Source: Treponema sp.
Lineage (GTDB): Bacteria; Spirochaetota; Spirochaetia; Treponematales; Breznakiellaceae
DNA: 16,524 nt
Direction of reading: 5' to 3'
NCBI GenBank assembly: GCA_020216655.1
Contig: JAIWNU010000081.1
Span: 1-16,524, forward strand
Positions 13,354-16,524 of the stretch are shown here, piece after piece. Made by a program: the position numbers and the translations under genes. Each line of letters begins with the position of its first letter. Position 1 is the stretch's first letter. Below the pieces are notes generated by a model, which made no database searches, was not told the origin of the DNA, and worked only from the letters and a program-made list of their open reading frames with translations.

Positions 13354-14613
13354 ATGAATAATTCGAGACTGGCATCCTTTGGAGCGACCATTGCAGGTAT
13401 TCCGGCCCGGCTTCTTGCTCCGTACCGCGGGCTTGGTACTTCTTTATGGTCCATGTTTTTTGCCACCATGATTAACCGTTTTGGCGATTTTGTGGGTTCC
13501 TTTCTTGCCCTTTATTTATCCCGGGTGTTGGGCTATGAAGCAGCCCGTACGGGTTTTGTGATTTCTATGGTGTTTACCGCTTCAATGGCAGGTTCTCTTC
13601 TCTCTGGCTGGGTCGCTGACCACACAGGCCGTAAAGAAGCCCTCCTTATGTTCCAGAGCGCCGGGGCGTTCATCAATCTGCTACTCAGTTTTATGGTCCA
13701 TGTTCCTTGGGCGCCCGCACTCATCGTATGTGGCAGCCTCTTTCGCGGCGGGGCCCGGCCGCTCATCGGCGCGGTTCTCACCGATCTCGCCCCTCCGGAA
13801 AAACGGAAGGAAGTCTTTGGGCTCCAGTACTGGTCTATCAATGTGGGGGTTGCTCTGGGACCCCTGGTGGCGGCATTTCTATTTGAACGTTCCATTCCTT
13901 GGTTATTCCGGGGCGATGCTTTTACGACCCTCCTCTCAGTTCTCTTGATAAGCCAGGGGGTAAAAATGCCCAAGGAAACCCATGTGGCATCCAGTTTAGA
14001 ACATCATGATGGGCGGGGCGCCTTCCGAGCCTTTGTTTCCCGGCCCATACTGCTTGCCTTTGCGGGCCTTGCAGTCCTTTCCAGTCTAACCTATTCTCAA
14101 ACCGGCTTTGGGCTTCCCATGACGGTGTCCCATGTGATGGACAAAGCGGGCCCCCGTTCTATGGGATACCTTATGTCCTTGAATGCGGTGGTGGTAATCC
14201 TCTTTTCCATTCCGATTGCCCGGCTCCTTCGTTCATGGGCTCCCTTGAGCTGTATGTCCCTTTCCGGCCTTTTTTATGTGATAGGCTTCGGTATGCTTGC
14301 CATGCGGCTTCCGTTTATTGGGTTTGCGGTCTCCACGGTTATTTGGACCATCGGAGAAATCGTCTCTTCTATCAACATGGGTGTCTTCCTTGCCCGGCAT
14401 TCTCCCGCTAATTGGCGGGCTTCCTTTCAGTCTTTTCTGGGGGTCTGTTTTTCTGCGGGCTGGGTAATCGGCCCGCTTACTGGGGGCTGGCTGCTTGGGG
14501 GAGGCAACTATGCCCTGCTCTGGTTTGCAACCGCCGCAGTTTGCTTGATCTGGGCGGTCTTAGCGTTTATGGTAGACCGCTGGGACCGGAGGATCCTTGC
14601 CTATGAAGCGTAA
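13354..14613 (+). CDS. MFS transporter, DHA1-type efflux family
   Basis: This 419-residue protein has about 12 hydrophobic helices and the MFS motif A between helices 2 and 3 (GWVADHTGRKEALL, about 85-98, with D89 and R93). The second half starts with a longer charged loop around residues 205-225. The pattern fits drug:proton antiporters of the MdtH/YttB kind. Substrate cannot be told. The ATG at 13354 has no strong Shine-Dalgarno, and a leader is short or missing. The gene ends inside the HD-domain gene (11-nt overlap), so the two are likely translated together, which hints at a shared pathway. It is divergent from speD. Confidence 0.9.
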   Translation: MNNSRLASFGATIAGIPARLLAPYRGLGTSLWSMFFATMINRFGDFVGSFLALYLSRVLGYEAARTGFVISMVFTASMAGSLLSGWVADHTGRKEALLMFQSAGAFINLLLSFMVHVPWAPALIVCGSLFRGGARPLIGAVLTDLAPPEKRKEVFGLQYWSINVGVALGPLVAAFLFERSIPWLFRGDAFTTLLSVLLISQGVKMPKETHVASSLEHHDGRGAFRAFVSRPILLAFAGLAVLSSLTYSQTGFGLPMTVSHVMDKAGPRSMGYLMSLNAVVVILFSIPIARLLRSWAPLSCMSLSGLFYVIGFGMLAMRLPFIGFAVSTVIWTIGEIVSSINMGVFLARHSPANWRASFQSFLGVCFSAGWVIGPLTGGWLLGGGNYALLWFATAAVCLIWAVLAFMVDRWDRRILAYEA

Positions 14614-15262
14614 ATTCCAAGATGGGGAAGAGCGGCTTTTGGGTGCGCCAAACAAAGAGAGCCTTCGATTGGCCCCTATTGGGTCAGAGCCGCCCGGCAC
14701 CGAAGCGGTCCTGCGAACCTTTGTCCGGATCATGGACCTTAAGGGCCTGTTCCGCCAGGGTTGGCTGAAACGGGGTGTCAGCGAAGCGAGGGCTGAATCG
14801 GTGGCGGACCACAGTTTTGGCACGGCCCTTCTGGCCCTGCTTTTAGCGGATCGGCTTGGGCATACTGAAGAGTTTGCCGGTCTGGACCGGCTTCGGTGCC
14901 TGGAGATGGCCCTGGTCCATGAACTGGGAGAGGTCTACGCAGGGGATATTACGCCGGTAGACGGTGTATCGCCTGAAGAAAAATATAGACGGGAACGGGA
15001 AGCTTTCCTTCGGGTTGTGGCTGGTTTACCGGAAGCTGAGCGTCTTCTTGCCCTGTGGGAAGATTTTGAGGAGGGCAAAAGCCCCGAATCCCTTTTTGTT
15101 CGCCAGCTTGACCGGCTAGAAATGGGGATTCAAGCGGCGGCCCTCAAAGCAGAAGGATTCAGCGGGATGGATGAATTTCTTGAAAGCGTCCATAGGAGCG
15201 TAACCCAGAGGGACTTAAAAGCAATACTGAGCCTGGCGGAAAAAAGCGCTTGGGGTGTATAG
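14603..15262 (+). CDS. HD-domain protein, HDDC2/YfbR-like phosphohydrolase family
   Basis: This 219-residue protein fits the HD_3 family (PF13023), which includes 5'-deoxynucleotidases such as YfbR and human HDDC2. Visible blocks are FVRIMDLKGLFRQGWLKRGV, SVADHSFGTALLALLLAD (H70), MALVHELGEVYAGDITP (H106, E107) and RQLDRLEMGIQAAAL (D170). The core HD pair is written His-Glu, where His-Asp is normal; the first His and the last Asp are kept. Activity on nucleotides is therefore not assured. The ATG at 14603 with GGAGG (14588-14592) was preferred over TTG 14597, which would be only 4 nt from it. The start overlaps the end of the MFS gene by 11 nt, and the next gene begins 10 nt after its stop. 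Confidence 0.85.
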   Translation: MKRKFQDGEERLLGAPNKESLRLAPIGSEPPGTEAVLRTFVRIMDLKGLFRQGWLKRGVSEARAESVADHSFGTALLALLLADRLGHTEEFAGLDRLRCLEMALVHELGEVYAGDITPVDGVSPEEKYRREREAFLRVVAGLPEAERLLALWEDFEEGKSPESLFVRQLDRLEMGIQAAALKAEGFSGMDEFLESVHRSVTQRDLKAILSLAEKSAWGV

Positions 15263-15271
15263 TGTTCCATT

Positions 15272-16420
15272 ATGCAGGACCTGATACCGCTTCTCATCTG
15301 TGCATACCTCGCTTCCCTCGGTTTCCTGAGACTGCGCCGTTTTTATACCGCACCGTTTTCCCATCTGCAAGGCGGTACTGTTTCCGCCCAAGCGGTACGT
15401 TTTTCGGTCATTATTCCTGCCCGCAACGAAGAACACAGGCTCGGCCCGCTGCTTGCATCTTTGCAAAACCAGACGTTTAAGCCCTATGAAATCCTTGTTG
15501 TCGATGATGGCTCTACCGATGGGACCGCTCAGCTGGCCCGCCGGTTTGGATGCCGCCTTGTCCAGCCTGCAGATGTCCTATCGGCTGCCCAACTGGAAGC
15601 CCCAGGGGCTCTCAGGTGGACAGGAAAAAGCGCAGCCTGCTATGCAGGAGCTCTGGAAGCGAGGGGCGACCGGCTTATTTTTTTTGATGCTGATGTGTCT
15701 TTGGCCCCCGATGCCCTGGAGTATCTTGCTTATTACAGCAGACCAGGGGCTGTGCTCAGCGTTCAGCCCTATCACACTATGAAAAGGGCCTACGAACAGT
15801 GTTCGCTCTATTTTAACCTGGTTGCTATCCTTGGCCTTGATCTTGGTCAGTGGCGGCATCCCTTTGATACAAAACTCGGTTTTTTTGGTCCCTGTATGGT
15901 CATTGATAGGGAAACATACCAGGCTACAGGGGGACACCTTCTGGTTCGGGACTCTATACTGGAGGATATGGCGTTAGGCCAGGCCTTTGCTAAGCTTAAG
16001 GTACCCCTCTATTCGATACCCCACAGGAACCGAATCAACTTTAGAATGTACGCCGAAGGTTTTCATACCCTTTTTAACGGCTGGTCAAAAAATATGGCCC
16101 TGGGAGCCCAACGATCAAGTCTCTGGACTATCCTGATCATTTCATCAATAATAACCTTATCTTTCAGTATCCCCATAGGGTTGATAAGATCTCTCGCCGC
16201 GGCCCAGCTGGGGGCGGGGTTGTTTTTTTGTGCCGCCTATCTTGTTTTTGCCGCTGTTTTATTTTTCGGTGTGCGGCGGATCGGAGCCTTCCGCTGGTGG
16301 AGCTCACTCTGTTTTCCCGGTTTTGCTTTCTTTTTTGTGATCGTACTCGCGAGGTCTTTTATGATGCAGCTCTTGCGTCTTCCCATAGAATGGCGGGGCC
16401 GGAGGGTTCAGATTAAATGA
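15272..16420 (+). CDS. Family-2 glycosyltransferase, CrtQ-like membrane enzyme
   Basis: This 382-residue protein is a GT2 glycosyltransferase with an N-terminal hydrophobic segment (about 4-20), SVIIPARNEEHRL (45-57), VVDDGSTDGT (76-85), the metal-binding DAD in IFFDADVSL (139-141), GGH..VRDSILEDMALGQAF with the catalytic ED (231-232), and several C-terminal membrane helices (about 283-370). It ends with IEWRGRRV, like the WKGR ending of CrtQ. In Staphylococcus CrtQ puts glucose on 4,4'-diaponeurosporenoate. Here no carotenoid gene is seen, so the acceptor is more likely some other membrane lipid. The ATG at 15272 has no clear Shine-Dalgarno and lies 10 nt after the HD gene. It overlaps the next gene by ATGA. 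Confidence 0.87.
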   Translation: MQDLIPLLICAYLASLGFLRLRRFYTAPFSHLQGGTVSAQAVRFSVIIPARNEEHRLGPLLASLQNQTFKPYEILVVDDGSTDGTAQLARRFGCRLVQPADVLSAAQLEAPGALRWTGKSAACYAGALEARGDRLIFFDADVSLAPDALEYLAYYSRPGAVLSVQPYHTMKRAYEQCSLYFNLVAILGLDLGQWRHPFDTKLGFFGPCMVIDRETYQATGGHLLVRDSILEDMALGQAFAKLKVPLYSIPHRNRINFRMYAEGFHTLFNGWSKNMALGAQRSSLWTILIISSIITLSFSIPIGLIRSLAAAQLGAGLFFCAAYLVFAAVLFFGVRRIGAFRWWSSLCFPGFAFFFVIVLARSFMMQLLRLPIEWRGRRVQIK

Positions 16421-16524
16421 TGGTACTCTTCTATATCCTCGCCAATTCACTTTTTTGGGTGGCGGTTCATTTTGCAAGCGGCTATGTGGTGCATCTTTTC
16501 CCGGATAGTCTATACCGGCCGGAG
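16417..16524 (+). CDS. CrtO-like glycosyl-lipid acyltransferase, 3' end outside window
   Basis: Only the first 36 codons are present. They start at ATG 16417, overlapping the glycosyltransferase stop (ATGA), and remain open to the window edge. The segment has one hydrophobic helix (VLFYILANSLFWVAVHFASG) followed by VVHLFPDSLYRPE. This layout, a helix then a PD-containing turn, is that of the N terminus of CrtO-type acyltransferases, which acylate the sugar added by CrtQ. The neighbouring CrtQ-like gene supports the call. A second in-frame ATG is at 16420. With so little sequence the family is only probable. Confidence 0.6.
   Translation, partial: MMVLFYILANSLFWVAVHFASGYVVHLFPDSLYRPE

Noticed and set aside
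1..16524. CRISPR array, tRNA, rRNA or riboswitch
   Set aside because: No regularly spaced direct repeats, cloverleaf or known aptamer core was seen in the short non-coding spacers.

Overview
The window looks like ordinary chromosomal DNA of a spirochaete, most likely a Treponema-group bacterium. That placement is an inference. It rests on the style of the OmpA-family lipid-anchored/periplasmic protein (its peptidoglycan-binding Asp is replaced by Ala), a PlsC-type acyltransferase, an AdoMet decarboxylase plus spermidine synthase pair, and a CrtQ/CrtO-like pair. No rRNA, tRNA or phylogenetic marker is present to confirm it. Coding density is high, with short or overlapping junctions and moderately GC-rich DNA. 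The exception is one AT-rich toxin-antitoxin insert.

Layout. (1) 1-3996, + strand: a tight run of four genes. They are a pRiA4b ORF-3-like protein (5' end outside the window), a PtsN-like PTS IIA protein, transketolase, and a PlsC-type lysophospholipid acyltransferase with altered catalytic motifs. (2) 3997-4097: a convergent spacer packed with four copies of a 7-bp inverted motif. (3) 4098-6488, - strand: cdaR (sugar-diacid regulator) followed by glycerate kinase. A perfect 17-bp dyad lies inside the last codons of cdaR, upstream of the kinase. (4) 6573-10589, + strand: an exported OmpA-domain protein, then an ABC ATPase and its large permease, which overlap by 4 nt. (5) 10590-12449, - strand: an AT-rich vapBC module with a perfect 32-bp palindromic operator, lying downstream of speE. 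(6) 11418-13231, - strand: speD and speE overlapping by 16 nt, with a GTG start for speD. (7) 13354-16524, + strand: an MFS efflux-type transporter, an HD-domain phosphohydrolase with HE in place of HD, a CrtQ-like family-2 glycosyltransferase, and the first 36 codons of a CrtO-like acyltransferase that runs off the end.

How the genes fit together. The first block mixes central carbon metabolism (transketolase) with a phosphotransfer regulator and lipid synthesis. cdaR-glxK is a recognisable glycerate/diacid utilisation pair, but without its usual permease. speDE makes decarboxylated AdoMet and then spermidine. The last block ends in a glycosyltransferase plus acyltransferase that probably builds an acylated glycolipid. 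No complete new system is evident. The most interesting items are candidate operators around cdaR-glxK and vapBC, and three proteins (PlsC-type, OmpA-type, HD-type) whose conserved key residues are changed.
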